A program made the position numbers and the translations under genes. A DNA stretch of 64,000 nt from Chryseobacterium taichungense. Its GTDB lineage: Bacteria > Bacteroidota > Bacteroidia > Flavobacteriales > Weeksellaceae. Positions 34,718 through 43,684 of this stretch are shown one piece after another (positions within the stretch are counted from its first letter, which is position 1; every line of letters begins with the position of its first letter). The stretch is from assembly GCF_900109935.1 (NCBI RefSeq), contig NZ_FOBV01000012.1:29674-93673 (forward strand), read 5' to 3'. The notes below the pieces were generated by a model. It was not told where the DNA came from, ran no database searches, and worked only from the letters and a program-made list of their open reading frames with translations.

Positions 34718-35617
34718 ATGCCAATTGAGACAATTTACAGAGACTCCCAGTGCGAATGGGTAGATGTGGAAGCTCCGTCCGCGGAAGACCTTAAATTCTT
34801 ACATGAAAGATATGAAATCAATAACCTTCTTCTCGAAGACACCCTGGATCCGAACCATCTTCCCAAGTACGAACAGGACGGCGATGTAAAGTTCTTTTTA
34901 TTGCGTGAAAGCACGGAACTGGAACGTAAAAACCTCAATACGATCAGTGACATTAGTACCAAAATCGGTATTTTCCTGTTGGACAGAACGATTATTACCG
35001 TTCACCGCATGAAAACAAAAAGCCTTTCTGAAACAAGAAAACAGCTTTCTCTGCTTACCACCGAAACGACAGCCGATCATATCGCACTGAGAATCGCGCT
35101 GCTGATCATGAAAAGCTTTGATGATGAATCCATAAGTCTGTTTGAAACAATGGATAATATTGAAAACGAAATCTTCCTTAAAAATACCAATCATACCAAC
35201 CAGATCAAAAGATTGTATAAGCTCAAAAGGAAATCAGGATTGAACTCAAGAGTGCTTACCATTTCTACTGATGCCATCGAAAAGTTTAAGCTCTTAGATT
35301 TACAGGACTCGGAGACTTTTGATTTAAAAGACAAGCATAAAGATGTAGTGGCAGATTTTGAACATCTGAACATCCAAATCACCAACCTTATCTCCATGTT
35401 TCTGGCGTTATCGGATCAGAAGGCCAATCAGGTCATGAAAGTGCTTGCCATCTATTCTGTTTATTTTTTACCGATCACTTTTATTGCCGGCGTTTACGGA
35501 ATGAATTTCGACAATATGCCCGAGCTGCATCACAGAAACGGATATTTCTTCACGCTCGGATTGATGGCTGTGGTTGTGATATGTACCTTTATTTATGCCA
35601 GAAGAAAACAGTGGTGA
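34718..35617 (+). CDS. corA: CorA-family Mg2+ transporter
   Basis: 299 residues. A soluble N-terminal domain and long helices (LFETMDNIENEIFLKNTNHT) precede two C-terminal membrane segments (VLAIYSVYFLPITFIAGVYG and FFTLGLMAVVVICTFIYA). The signature GMN follows TM1 (GVYGMNFDNMPEL). It transports Mg2+ or other divalent cations as a pentamer. It is divergent from fabH with 73 bp between the starts. Confidence 0.93.
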   Translation: MPIETIYRDSQCEWVDVEAPSAEDLKFLHERYEINNLLLEDTLDPNHLPKYEQDGDVKFFLLRESTELERKNLNTISDISTKIGIFLLDRTIITVHRMKTKSLSETRKQLSLLTTETTADHIALRIALLIMKSFDDESISLFETMDNIENEIFLKNTNHTNQIKRLYKLKRKSGLNSRVLTISTDAIEKFKLLDLQDSETFDLKDKHKDVVADFEHLNIQITNLISMFLALSDQKANQVMKVLAIYSVYFLPITFIAGVYGMNFDNMPELHHRNGYFFTLGLMAVVVICTFIYARRKQW

Positions 35618-36186
35618 TTACAGTGATATTTTGAGCTGGATCTTTTTTTTAATAGAACTTTGTCCTTAATCCAGACGATGTATATTAAACTATATAGAAA
35701 CCTTGTGCAGAATCAATTTTGAATTAAAGAATCCATTTACGACATGAAAATTTGACAAAGAAGAGCCCAAAAATTATTTTTAATCTTTATTAACTTTGCT
35801 TATCGAATTTCAAATTTTTTGAGATTGAATTTAACGATCTTAGTAAAAGAATTTTTATTTAAAATTTAGATATAAAACCACGGTTTGATCTTACAATTAT
35901 TTATAAAATTCATGTATTTTTTAGATCATTCTTCTTACTTCCTGATGGAATAGTGTTCTAGTAAGCCTTTTAGAACAGCGGGTACATTAACTATCAACCA
36001 AAATTATTCCCGGTAAAATATAAATATAAAGTGAATGGATATTTTACATTCTAAACTATTTGTGTACATCGCTGAAACTCTGATTGTACTGATAAACTAT
36101 TTGAAAGTAAAGAATCTGTTCTGTAAGGCTATATCAAATCTATTATTATTTCAGTAAAAAAATTATTATAATATGTAAATTATTTT
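35618..36186. other. AT-rich gap, no gene recognised
   Basis: 569 bp after corA. Very AT-rich, without a convincing ORF, hairpin or repeat. It marks the start of the accessory stretch that reaches 43.8 kb. Confidence 0.4.
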
Positions 36187-36510
36187 TCAATAAGAAAATT
36201 CCTTTTTCCATTTACTTACTGTGTTTCTGGATAAGTTAAATTGCTTGGATACCTGAATATTAGTAAGTTTATTCTTCCTTTGATAATCAAGGATCTTAAT
36301 AATAGATTCATGATCATAACTTTTGTGTTTTCGGTTGATGATTTCTGATTCTTTTGTCTTACCAAAAACGACTTCATTCAGATATAAGACATCCATTGTT
36401 GAAATTTCACTCTTATTCAATAACGATGCGCATTGCTCATATTTTTCCGGACATTTTTTGCTGATGATGTCCTCGTAGATTTTTTTGTAATTAGGTAATG
36501 ATCTTTCCAT
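36187..36510 (-). CDS. Helix-turn-helix protein, transposase-OrfA-like
   Basis: 107 residues. The C-terminal 40 residues (SYDHESIIKILDYQRKNKLT, NIQVSKQFNLSRNTVSKWKK) form a clear HTH of the IS3-OrfA/homeodomain-like type. The N-terminal part (YKKIYEDIISKKCPEKYEQC) is unassigned. There is no catalytic transposase partner or inverted repeat nearby, so it may be a stand-alone DNA-binding protein. It overlaps the upstream 75-residue gene by 20 bp. Confidence 0.65.
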   Translation of the reverse strand: MERSLPNYKKIYEDIISKKCPEKYEQCASLLNKSEISTMDVLYLNEVVFGKTKESEIINRKHKSYDHESIIKILDYQRKNKLTNIQVSKQFNLSRNTVSKWKKEFSY

Positions 36511-36718
36511 AATGTTTTTTTATACTGATATCTGTAACAACACCTTCTTTAAAAAAAATGACCAGAGTTGTCTTTCTAAAATAAAATGTTATGGCTAGCT
36601 CATAAAACCAGACATCAGACGGATAATAATTGTATTCAAGACCAAGTTCTAAGGAAACTTCCTTTTTGGTTTTGCCAAAAAGAAATTGATATTGAAGTTT
36701 TAATTTTTTAATTGTCAC
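36491..36718 (-). CDS. Hypothetical protein coupled to the HTH gene
   Basis: 75 residues. The sequence (MTIKKLKLQYQFLFGKTKKE, YPSDVWFYELAITFYFRKTT) suggests a small alpha/beta fold with no signal peptide. Its end overlaps the start of the HTH gene, so both are probably translated from one message. No family recognised. Confidence 0.55.
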   Translation of the reverse strand: MTIKKLKLQYQFLFGKTKKEVSLELGLEYNYYPSDVWFYELAITFYFRKTTLVIFFKEGVVTDISIKKHYGKIIT

Positions 36719-37664
36719 GATGGCTGATCTTTTTTTGTTGCCCCTGCCTCTATTTGTATTCTATAATTTACAATCCTTATTTTTTGTGTTATCTATTTTT
36801 GAAAAAATCTGGTTTTGAGTTGCGGAACGAAGTTTTTCTAATTAATCTCCACCGTTCCGCATAAATGCATTCCTTATATGCTAAAACTTATAAAACCGTT
36901 TGGAAGTGCACCTCAAAACTTTCTTAAAGAAACATTCTTCACTTTATATGGGTTATCTTTAAGCTATTTTTTTTCATCAATGTGCTGTTGTATGATGAGT
37001 TTGTGTTTGCTTTTTTGGTTTCAGAATTGCAGAGATGATTCTCTGCAAACTCTGAACCTTAATAATCATTATGTGTTTTTAGAATCTTGCAACTTTACAT
37101 CTTCTTCATTTATATTTGAGTTTTGATCATTTTCAGATCTTTTGCCTATATATTTGGTTTTTCCAGGCTTCGTATACCTTTGATGCGGTTTTTTAGAAAC
37201 TTGCGATAAGGAGGCTGTGAAAATCATAATGTTTTTTCTTAGATTATATAATATTTTCATAAAACCTTATCATATTGTAGTTAACTATTTCTTATCCATT
37301 AATTTCTATCAATTTTTTATCCGTATCAAAGATGACCTTTAAGTGACCGACTTCTTAACAGGTCATCGAAGACTCGGATTACGAAGTTTAATTTTCTCTT
37401 ATCATCTGTTTTTTTAGGTCATCTTTCAATTTTAATTTATTTTTCATGGAGCATTATAATTTTTACTGTTTTTATTATTTATATAATGTCATAAAAAATG
37501 TATTTTTGATATAGAGTTTACAGTAATTATTCTGTTTGTTTAGCTGTAATATCTACATGCACAAAGTTATTTCTATGAAAAGATAAAATGTGTAATACTT
37601 TTTCAATATTTGATAAGTATTTATACTACTCCGTGTAGTACTAGTATTACAGCTAATTGCTATA
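36719..37664. other. AT-rich gap left of the transposon, original upstream region of the sensor kinase
   Basis: About 950 bp with no convincing gene. It holds an inverted pair TGCGGAACG/CGTTCCGCA (36821-36829 and 36853-36861). The last ~100 bp before 37665 were directly upstream of the sensor kinase now at 43787, before the transposon inserted. Confidence 0.5.
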
Positions 37665-37672
37665 TTATTTTA
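37665..37672. repeat. Left 8-bp target site duplication
   Basis: TTATTTTA, identical to 43767-43774 on the other side of the transposon. Confidence 0.85.
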
Positions 37673-37723
37673 GATAATAATATACTAGTTAATACCAAAT
37701 AATTAAACAATATTTCAAAAATT

Positions 37724-37754
37724 AAACAGCATCAATCTTTGATGCTGTTTTTTA
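37724..37754 (+). terminator. Hairpin terminator just inside the left transposon end
   Basis: AAACAGCATC and GATGCTGTTT around a 7-nt loop, then a T-rich run. It would stop transcripts entering the element from the left, upstream of the transposase. Confidence 0.75.
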
Positions 37755-37889
37755 TTCCTGAAACCGTCAAATAATAAGCTACAACCAACTGAAAATCAAA
37801 CTAAAAACAAGATAAAAATCATAAAAATTTTTTCCTCAGCATTGTTCAGCCTCGATCTTTTTTATTAAATTTATATATACTAATAAAAT

Positions 37890-38861
37890 ATGATAATTCA
37901 CAGAGTAACAAAGCTTTTCAACCTTGGATTTACTGACCCTACAGATTCTATAATGAATATGATGGAATCATTTAATACAGAACAGAAATGTAGAGAATAT
38001 CTTGAAGACTTACTTTGGTACAAAGACCCAATATGTACTAATTGTTTAAGTGAACGACCTGATCATTACAAATTAAAAAAGAATGGTGAATTCAATGGTA
38101 TTTATAAATGCAAAGATTGTAGAATAAATTTTAATGTGAAAATTGGAACGATGTTCGAAAATTCAGCAATTCCGCTTAGGAAATGGTTCTATGCAATCTA
38201 TATTTTCACTTCCCACAAAAAAGGTATTAGTAGCCATCAACTTGCAAGAGATATTGGTGTAACGCAGAAAACTGCATGGTTCATGCTTTCAAGAATCAGA
38301 CATTCATTACGTTCGGAAAAAGTTAAAAGTTTTGATGGTGACACTCAAGTGGATGAGACTTATATAGGTGGTAAAAATCATAAAAAATCATGGCAAAAAA
38401 GAGTAGAAAATACTCAGGGTCGAAGTACTAAAACAAAAGCTGTTGTATTTGGTCTTTTAAGCAATGGAAAAGTATCCACAGAAATTGTTCCTAATACAAA
38501 AGGGAAAACTCTCACAACGATTATTAAAAACATGGTCAAAAGAGGTTCTATTGTGGTTAGTGATGGTTGGCGAGGTTATTCACAAGTACACAAACATTAC
38601 GAACATAAAAGTATACCTCATACTAGAGGTCAGTACGTCAAAGATAACTATCATACTAACAGTATTGAAGGATTTTGGAGTTTATTAAAACGTGGAATTC
38701 TTGGTATTTATCATTCAGTCAGTCCAAAACATTTACAACTTTACTGTGATGAATTTTCCTTTAGATATAATACTAAGGATTTTGATGAAGGCAATAGATT
38801 TAACTTTGCTTTATATTGTGCATTTGAGGAACGAATTACTTATGAGAATCTAATAGCTTAA
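37890..38861 (+). CDS. IS1595-family (ISXO2-like) DDE transposase
   Basis: 323 residues. An N-terminal zinc ribbon (ICTNC at 48-52, YKCKDC at 72-77) is followed by a helical region with HTH (SHQLARDIGVTQKTAWFMLS). The ISXO2-like catalytic domain comes next: D155 in TQVDETYIGGKNHKK, D225 in IVVSDGWRGYSQ, and N257/E260 in YHTNSIEGFWSLLKRGI. Full length and intact. It is the only recombinase in the element and is expected to mobilise everything between the inverted repeats. Confidence 0.92.
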   Translation: MIIHRVTKLFNLGFTDPTDSIMNMMESFNTEQKCREYLEDLLWYKDPICTNCLSERPDHYKLKKNGEFNGIYKCKDCRINFNVKIGTMFENSAIPLRKWFYAIYIFTSHKKGISSHQLARDIGVTQKTAWFMLSRIRHSLRSEKVKSFDGDTQVDETYIGGKNHKKSWQKRVENTQGRSTKTKAVVFGLLSNGKVSTEIVPNTKGKTLTTIIKNMVKRGSIVVSDGWRGYSQVHKHYEHKSIPHTRGQYVKDNYHTNSIEGFWSLLKRGILGIYHSVSPKHLQLYCDEFSFRYNTKDFDEGNRFNFALYCAFEERITYENLIA

Positions 38862-38932
38862 CGTAGTTGTTTAACTGTTGATTTACACGTTTAACTTATA
38901 CTTGTTTGAGTTTAATTAATTAAACTTAATAT

Positions 38933-39418
38933 ATGTCTAAATTAAATTTGTTCTATAGAAAAGCAAAAGTATTTGTAGACTATAAATTTCTTGTATTTAA
39001 ACTTAATTTTTTTAAATTTTTGGGTAAATTTATACCATATTTTAAACGAATGTCAGAATTTACAGAAAATCGTATTTTAGAAAAATTTAATACTGCTATA
39101 AAAGAACATTTTAGGGATTATAATAATGATGAATATTTTTCAAGCACATTAGAGGGTTTACCTGACGTATTTGATTATATAAATAAAACATGTGAAATTT
39201 CATACAATATATATTATAGAAAATTAGTAAGTTTTGAAGTGACGTTAATAATACGAAAAAACAAATATTTTATACGTTATTCACCATTGAATTATAATGG
39301 TATTAATAGTAATGCTATTATTGATGAAGATAGGAAACGAATCTTTGAATTTATAGATTCATTTAAAGAATTAGAAAAAAGACAAACATTAATCGAATTT
39401 GTTAAACATATTAAATAA
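38933..39418 (+). CDS. Transposon passenger protein, unknown (161 aa)
   Basis: 161 residues following the transposase by 71 bp. The first ~40 residues are basic and hydrophobic (KFLVFKLNFFKFLGKFIPYF), possibly a membrane-associated helix or a too-early start; Met41 (MSEFTENRILEKF) is an alternative start. The remainder is mixed alpha/beta (ISYNIYYRKLVSFEVTLIIR). No family recognised. A bidirectional hairpin follows at once. Confidence 0.6.
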   Translation: MSKLNLFYRKAKVFVDYKFLVFKLNFFKFLGKFIPYFKRMSEFTENRILEKFNTAIKEHFRDYNNDEYFSSTLEGLPDVFDYINKTCEISYNIYYRKLVSFEVTLIIRKNKYFIRYSPLNYNGINSNAIIDEDRKRIFEFIDSFKELEKRQTLIEFVKHIK

Positions 39419-39419
39419 A

Positions 39420-39440
39420 AAATCCGGCATTGCCGGATTT
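39420..39440. terminator. Bidirectional hairpin between convergent passenger genes
   Basis: AAATCCGGC and GCCGGATTT around ATT. It sits between the 161-residue gene and the minus-strand secreted protein. Confidence 0.75.
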
Positions 39441-39443
39441 CAA

Positions 39444-40817
39444 TTATATTCCTAAAACTCCTTTAGAAGCACTTAAATAGTTTATAAAATCATCTGAATA
39501 TTTATAGTAATTTTTATCCGAATCATTACGATCAGTCCAACCAAATAATTTATCATTTAAATCAACTTGTTTTTTATTCAAAAGATTAGCTGATTTTGTT
39601 AGGGTTGTCCATGCTGAAATATCAGCTTTAGACATTCTATTTCTTTGCATTCTATATAATCTTACATAATGATCTAATTTAGGAATCATAAGTATGGTTT
39701 GCTTTCTAATAGCTTCTCTTTGTTCAAACCAAATATCAAGTTTTTTAAGATAATCTTGGTCTTTTTGCAAAATCTTACTTAATGATCCATTACAAGAGAT
39801 GTCGTAATATTTGGTTTTAATGTATTTATAACCTTTATCATCATATATTGTATATCCAAATTTTTTAGCAATTGCTATTCCTTCATTCGCAAAATTGCTT
39901 GTTCGTATCCTGTCATATATTTCATGAGAAAGTAAATAGTAAGAATTATTTTCAGAATTCTTAATTAAAATCGAGCCTTCTCCATCTTGACCATATTCTT
40001 CAAAAATTTTATCAGAAACTTCATTCTCTAAAAACTTACCCTCAATGGTTTCCCTTGCTATTGTCATGTATTTTGAAATTACATCATAAGTACCTTTTAT
40101 TGTTGAAAAATTTGAAATTGTTTTTTCAGAATCTTGAAAATAAGCTGTTCTTTTTAATTTGTCTGTTGATTTTACAAATGCGTCTTCATATTTATATTCT
40201 TCTGTTAATGATTTTTCTTCTTCCACCATGCGTAAATATCTTTGTGCTGAATCAGGCATTTGTCCATCCTCATTCTTAACAGTTTGTAATGATAAAATAT
40301 CCATGTATTCTTTTAACATGGATTTAGATGCATATTTATTTTCTTTTTTAATATATAGAATCTTTTTAGGTTTAACACCCCAACCAGCGTAGGTCGATGA
40401 TTTGTCATCAATTTCAAACTTTAAATTTAATTCATTTGCTAATTTAGCAGCCTTATCAAGTAATCGATCATCTTTTTCATTTAGATAAGTATTTAGTAAA
40501 TTAATAATTTCAATTCTTTTGTCGTATTTTATATTGTGAGATTTTTTACTATTGATATATTCATCATAAAATTCTTTATAATCATTTTTTGAGTTCAAAA
40601 ACATAGAATATCGATGAGTCATTACTTTGCCTTTAACTAGATTATAATCATCAATTTCCTTCATGATTATGACGCTAACCTCATTATTATTAATTTTTAC
40701 TTTGCTGACGACTTCATCATCGATTATAAGTTTTTCTTGTCCTGATAAAGAGAGATTTGTTAGCATCAAAATAGAACATGATGCTACTGTTTTGAATGTA
40801 GAGAATTCAAATTTCAT
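39444..40817 (-). CDS. Transposon passenger: secreted protein of unknown function
   Basis: 457 residues. The N-terminal signal peptide (FKTVASCSILMLTNLSLSGQ) is plausible. The rest is charged and mostly helical, with many Lys, Asp, Tyr and Glu and no recognised domain (YAGWGVKPKKILYIKKENKY, LLSHEIYDRIRTSNFANEGI, DHYVRLYRMQRNRMSKADIS). HEIYD is noted but is not HExxH. The start codon abuts a structured repeat region immediately upstream. It is the largest cargo gene and convergent with the transposase side. Confidence 0.65.
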   Translation of the reverse strand: MKFEFSTFKTVASCSILMLTNLSLSGQEKLIIDDEVVSKVKINNNEVSVIIMKEIDDYNLVKGKVMTHRYSMFLNSKNDYKEFYDEYINSKKSHNIKYDKRIEIINLLNTYLNEKDDRLLDKAAKLANELNLKFEIDDKSSTYAGWGVKPKKILYIKKENKYASKSMLKEYMDILSLQTVKNEDGQMPDSAQRYLRMVEEEKSLTEEYKYEDAFVKSTDKLKRTAYFQDSEKTISNFSTIKGTYDVISKYMTIARETIEGKFLENEVSDKIFEEYGQDGEGSILIKNSENNSYYLLSHEIYDRIRTSNFANEGIAIAKKFGYTIYDDKGYKYIKTKYYDISCNGSLSKILQKDQDYLKKLDIWFEQREAIRKQTILMIPKLDHYVRLYRMQRNRMSKADISAWTTLTKSANLLNKKQVDLNDKLFGWTDRNDSDKNYYKYSDDFINYLSASKGVLGI

Positions 40818-41007
40818 TGTGTGGTAGTTTTGGTTAATAAATGCTTAAAAATAAAGCGTGGGCATTGTACCACGTTAACCAAGGGCTACCACACCCTTAA
40901 AAGCAATGATACAAGCCACGCCAAAATGGCGTACCTTATATACATTATTTGCTTTTAAAGATGAAGTTCGAAAACTTCGTTGTGGTAGTTTAGGTTAGCA
41001 ATAATGC
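40818..41007. repeat. Structured region with three copies of a TGTGGTAG...GGTTA...ATGC motif
   Basis: Copy A (40818-40844) and copy C (40981-41007) are direct repeats: TGTGGTAGTTTTGGTTAA and TGTGGTAGTTTAGGTTAG, both ending ATGC. Copy B (40874-40894, GTTAACC...CTACCACAC) is inverted. B can pair with A (hairpin 40819-40894, extended by CGTGG/CCACG) or with C (40874-41000, extended by CTTAAAAGCAA/TTGCTTTTAAAG). The latter includes small hairpins ACGCCA/TGGCGT (40918-40932) and GAAGTT/AACTTC (40963-40978). Confidence 0.7.
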
Positions 41008-41123
41008 AATTAGCACGATTTATTTTACATTCCTTACAGAATGATTTTATTTTTAATAATACAAATACCTTATAAAGGATATTTATGCAAATATATAAAA
41101 AAGATTTAAGGCTGAAAAACGCA

Positions 41124-41149
41124 AAACCCTCTATTTTAGAGGGTTTATT
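41124..41149 (+). terminator. Hairpin terminator in the passenger region
   Basis: AAACCCTCTA and TAGAGGGTTT around TTT, then TATTA. No ORF ends just upstream on the plus strand, so it may end a non-coding transcript from the structured region. Confidence 0.65.
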
Positions 41150-41195
41150 ATAAACTAAAATCGAACTTCAATATCTATTTCCGTAAAAATACGGA

Positions 41196-41226
41196 TTGTT
41201 TAATGACTTTTATAATTGTACTTTTG
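41196..41226 (+). promoter_or_regulatory. Bacteroidota promoter for the 107-aa passenger gene
   Basis: TTG (41196-41198), a 20-nt spacer, then TACTTTTG (41219-41226). The inferred start is about 15 nt before the ATG at 41249. Confidence 0.6.
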
Positions 41227-41248
41227 CGAAAAATAAGACGAAGTAATC

Positions 41249-41572
41249 ATGATTCATAATAAATATGCATTATTATTAAAACTAAGAAATCTGGTAAGAA
41301 ATACTAATGCCTTTGATATATTTGATTTTCGTCATAAAATAAATGATTTCGCTTACTGGTCAAAAGGCAATGATGATTTTGTAAATATCCACCCTTCTGT
41401 AATTTTCTCCATTCGTTCTGAACAACAACTAAAGATTGATCCAACAAATGAGGATTTTGATGTTTTAGTTTATTCTGAAAATCAAACATCATATGAAAAA
41501 GTTGTATACAAAATTAATGATGAAGAATTTCTAAGAATTATTAATTATATTGATTCCTTAGAAAATCGATAA
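41249..41572 (+). CDS. Transposon passenger protein, unknown (107 aa, plus strand)
   Basis: 107 residues, no signal peptide. Sequence such as NAFDIFDFRHKINDFAYWSK and INDEEFLRIINYIDSLENR suggests a small soluble alpha/beta protein. It has a good promoter of its own. Its last 32 bp overlap the end of the convergent 118-residue gene. No family recognised. Confidence 0.6.
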   Translation: MIHNKYALLLKLRNLVRNTNAFDIFDFRHKINDFAYWSKGNDDFVNIHPSVIFSIRSEQQLKIDPTNEDFDVLVYSENQTSYEKVVYKINDEEFLRIINYIDSLENR

Positions 41573-41897
41573 TTTTCCAAATTTCACTATAAAGCTCTGA
41601 ATCGAAATTATTTATGTAAATAAATATTAGTACATCAGAACAAATTATTTCACCATCAAAATAATTTTTAACAATATCTTTTATATATTGATTTGCTGAT
41701 TGATAACCATATTGATCATAATACAATTCTGCTTTAGAATGCTTTAACGATTCTTTAGTTTCTAACCAATTATCAAAAGTAACATTTAATATACTTTCTA
41801 ATTGAGAAACTTTTAGATAAAAATGTTGATGCTCAAATTCAATAATGTCAATATCTACTTTATGTTTTTCCAAATGATAAGTATGTATTTTTTCCAT
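41541..41897 (-). CDS. Transposon passenger protein, unknown (118 aa)
   Basis: 118 residues, soluble and rich in aromatic and acidic residues (HTYHLEKHKVDIDIIEFEHQ, YYDQYGYQSANQYIKDIVKN). The start ATG shares its A with the stop TAA of the upstream 50-codon ORF (TAATG), a classic translational coupling. It converges on the 107-residue gene with a 32-bp overlap. The pair layout recalls small two-gene modules, but neither partner matches a known toxin or antitoxin by eye. Confidence 0.55.
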   Translation of the reverse strand: MEKIHTYHLEKHKVDIDIIEFEHQHFYLKVSQLESILNVTFDNWLETKESLKHSKAELYYDQYGYQSANQYIKDIVKNYFDGEIICSDVLIFIYINNFDSELYSEIWKIIDFLRNQYN

Positions 41898-42049
41898 TAC
41901 TCATCTTTTTCAGTTTTTTCAACCTCTGCATTTTCTGTAACAGTTTTTTCAGACGAATTTTCGTCAACCTTTTTTTCGGTATTTTCTTGAACAGTGGGAA
42001 CAGTAATATTTTCTAAATTTTCTGCGATGAATTCTTTTAATGATTTCAT
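41897..42049 (-). CDS. Small acidic passenger protein (50 aa), coupled upstream partner
   Basis: 50 residues: MKSLKEFIAENLENIT followed by a very acidic, low-complexity Glu/Lys/Asn/Thr tail (VQENTEKKVDENSSEK, EVEKTEKDE). It is too small for most ORF callers. Its stop codon overlaps the start of the 118-residue gene by one base. An amphipathic N-terminal helix plus disordered tail would suit a precursor peptide, leader or antitoxin-like partner; this is inference. Confidence 0.55.
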   Translation of the reverse strand: MKSLKEFIAENLENITVPTVQENTEKKVDENSSEKTVTENAEVEKTEKDE

Positions 42050-42128
42050 AATAATTGAATTTAGAATATATATAAACAGTTGTTAATAGCTAACTTTTAA
42101 AAGCTTAACGTTTATATAGACATCTAAA

Positions 42129-43115
42129 TTAATGAACATTGATTTTTGGTTTTGAAGAGAAGTAATCTACACCATTATTTAATTCTACAAATTTATTAAT
42201 AATATCAAAATCGTTTATAGCTGAATAAACTTCATAATTTGAAAAGCAATATTGATATAGATTATATTCTCTTAATTGTTTAGAATTTAAAAATTGAATA
42301 CTATTATGTAAATCTTTTTTATTAGAAAAATATTCATCGTCCCAAATAGTTAAAATTAGATTTTTACTTATAGGAAATATTATTTCGACACCCTTTTTAC
42401 CAAAACCTTCGATGAAAGAGGTTTCGACTTTAATATGAGGTTTTAATAAGATTGGGTTATCAGATGACAATACATTATCTTTAGTATAATAGAAAATCCA
42501 TATTTTACTTGATAATTGTCCTTGAATAATATATCTCCATTCATTATCTAAAATAAAATTTGAATGTAATGCTGAAGATGCTTTCTCGTCAAATTCTAAT
42601 TTTTCATTTGTTGCCTTTTTGAGATTAGGATTAATTATTCTCAAAAAAGATGTAATTATATCATATCTTTTAGTATAAGTATCTTTATGAAGATTCCAAA
42701 ATTTATAAATAAAATTTGGATGTCTTATGTATTGTACCGCAATCAATTCTGCAAAATAATCTTTTTCAACTTCATTCAAAACATTATTGTAGATATTTTT
42801 TTTATCCCAATTTTCACATAATTCACTTATTTTATGAAGCAAATCATTTAAAATAGGTTCGAAAGTACTTGCAAAAACTTCTGTTTCTATAAATTTATTT
42901 TGACCTTTAAATTCTTCTTGTAAAAATTTATCATCTACATCATATAATCGTTTAATGCCTGCAACATTAGATATTGACTGTGGAAAAACTTTACCATTAT
43001 TACCTTTTCTGTAAACAAGAAGACCTTTATCATCTAAAGTGAAATTTTTTAGATAACATTCAGGAATATAGTGTTGGTATATATGAGTTTCTTTTTCCAT
43101 TTGAAATAGTTGCAT
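42129..43115 (-). CDS. DUF4238-domain protein carried by the transposon
   Basis: 328 residues. The family mark is near the N-terminus: HIYQHYIPECYLKNFTLDDK (pattern HYxPxxYLxxF). Then follow YFAELIAVQYIRHPNFIYKF, WRYIIQGQLSSKIWIFYYTK, SSDNPILLKPH and FPISKNLILTIWDDEYF. DUF4238 proteins are widespread, scattered in distribution and of unknown biochemical role. The start could also be Met6 (43100, MEKETHIYQHY). It is divergent from the 107-residue gene at 43218. Confidence 0.72.
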   Translation of the reverse strand: MQLFQMEKETHIYQHYIPECYLKNFTLDDKGLLVYRKGNNGKVFPQSISNVAGIKRLYDVDDKFLQEEFKGQNKFIETEVFASTFEPILNDLLHKISELCENWDKKNIYNNVLNEVEKDYFAELIAVQYIRHPNFIYKFWNLHKDTYTKRYDIITSFLRIINPNLKKATNEKLEFDEKASSALHSNFILDNEWRYIIQGQLSSKIWIFYYTKDNVLSSDNPILLKPHIKVETSFIEGFGKKGVEIIFPISKNLILTIWDDEYFSNKKDLHNSIQFLNSKQLREYNLYQYCFSNYEVYSAINDFDIINKFVELNNGVDYFSSKPKINVH

Positions 43116-43217
43116 ATAAATTTAGAAATTATTTCAACTAAATTAAATGACGATATTAAATTTAAGAACTTTGTTTAATTCATATGACAAAATTGTATTT
43201 TAGTAAAAATTAAATAA

Positions 43218-43541
43218 ATGGAAAACTCATACCCAAGCAACTTTGATATTTTTAGTAAAGAGGCTTTAGAAGTTGTAAATGAAAGCTTTTTAGTAATTAA
43301 GACTTTTACAGATAATAGTAGTGATATAGAGAAGTTATATAAAATGATTGAAGTAGAAAAATATTCTCTCTATGACAATCTTAAAAAAGTATTTTATCCA
43401 ATCCATTCTATTACACAACCACAAGAGATTAAAGATCAATATAAAGATTTTGATTTTGTGAACCTATTTGATAGTTATTTTACGCTTTATGAAAAACAAT
43501 GCATTGATTATTTAAGAAAACAAAATAAATCCAAAGATTAA
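43218..43541 (+). CDS. Transposon passenger protein, unknown (107 aa, right end)
   Basis: 107 residues, helical and acidic (FSKEALEVVNESFLVIKTFT, DIEKLYKMIEVEKYSLYDNL), with no signal peptide. The last gene before the right end of the transposon; a large hairpin terminator follows at 43685. No family recognised. Confidence 0.58.
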   Translation: MENSYPSNFDIFSKEALEVVNESFLVIKTFTDNSSDIEKLYKMIEVEKYSLYDNLKKVFYPIHSITQPQEIKDQYKDFDFVNLFDSYFTLYEKQCIDYLRKQNKSKD

Positions 43542-43684
43542 TATTGGCTAATTTCATTGAAAATAATTTTCACTCTAGAAAGTAAATATTGAATTTATTA
43601 AAGTTGGTGAAATGAAATATTCCGACTAAATTTAAAAGCTCTAATTAGAGCTCTTAAATTTAAATCTGGTACAGCATTATCTAA

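Noticed and set aside
36878..37260. 82-aa plus ORF and 63-aa minus ORF left of the transposon
   Set aside because: Biased composition, no signal or domain, overlapping each other; likely chance ORFs in decayed AT-rich DNA. The minus one (Lys/Asn-rich) is the less unlikely of the two.
40818..41007. Integron attC site
   Set aside because: The palindromic layout is similar, but the RYYYAAC and GTTRRRY core boxes are not met and no integron integrase is in the window. Kept only as a structured region.
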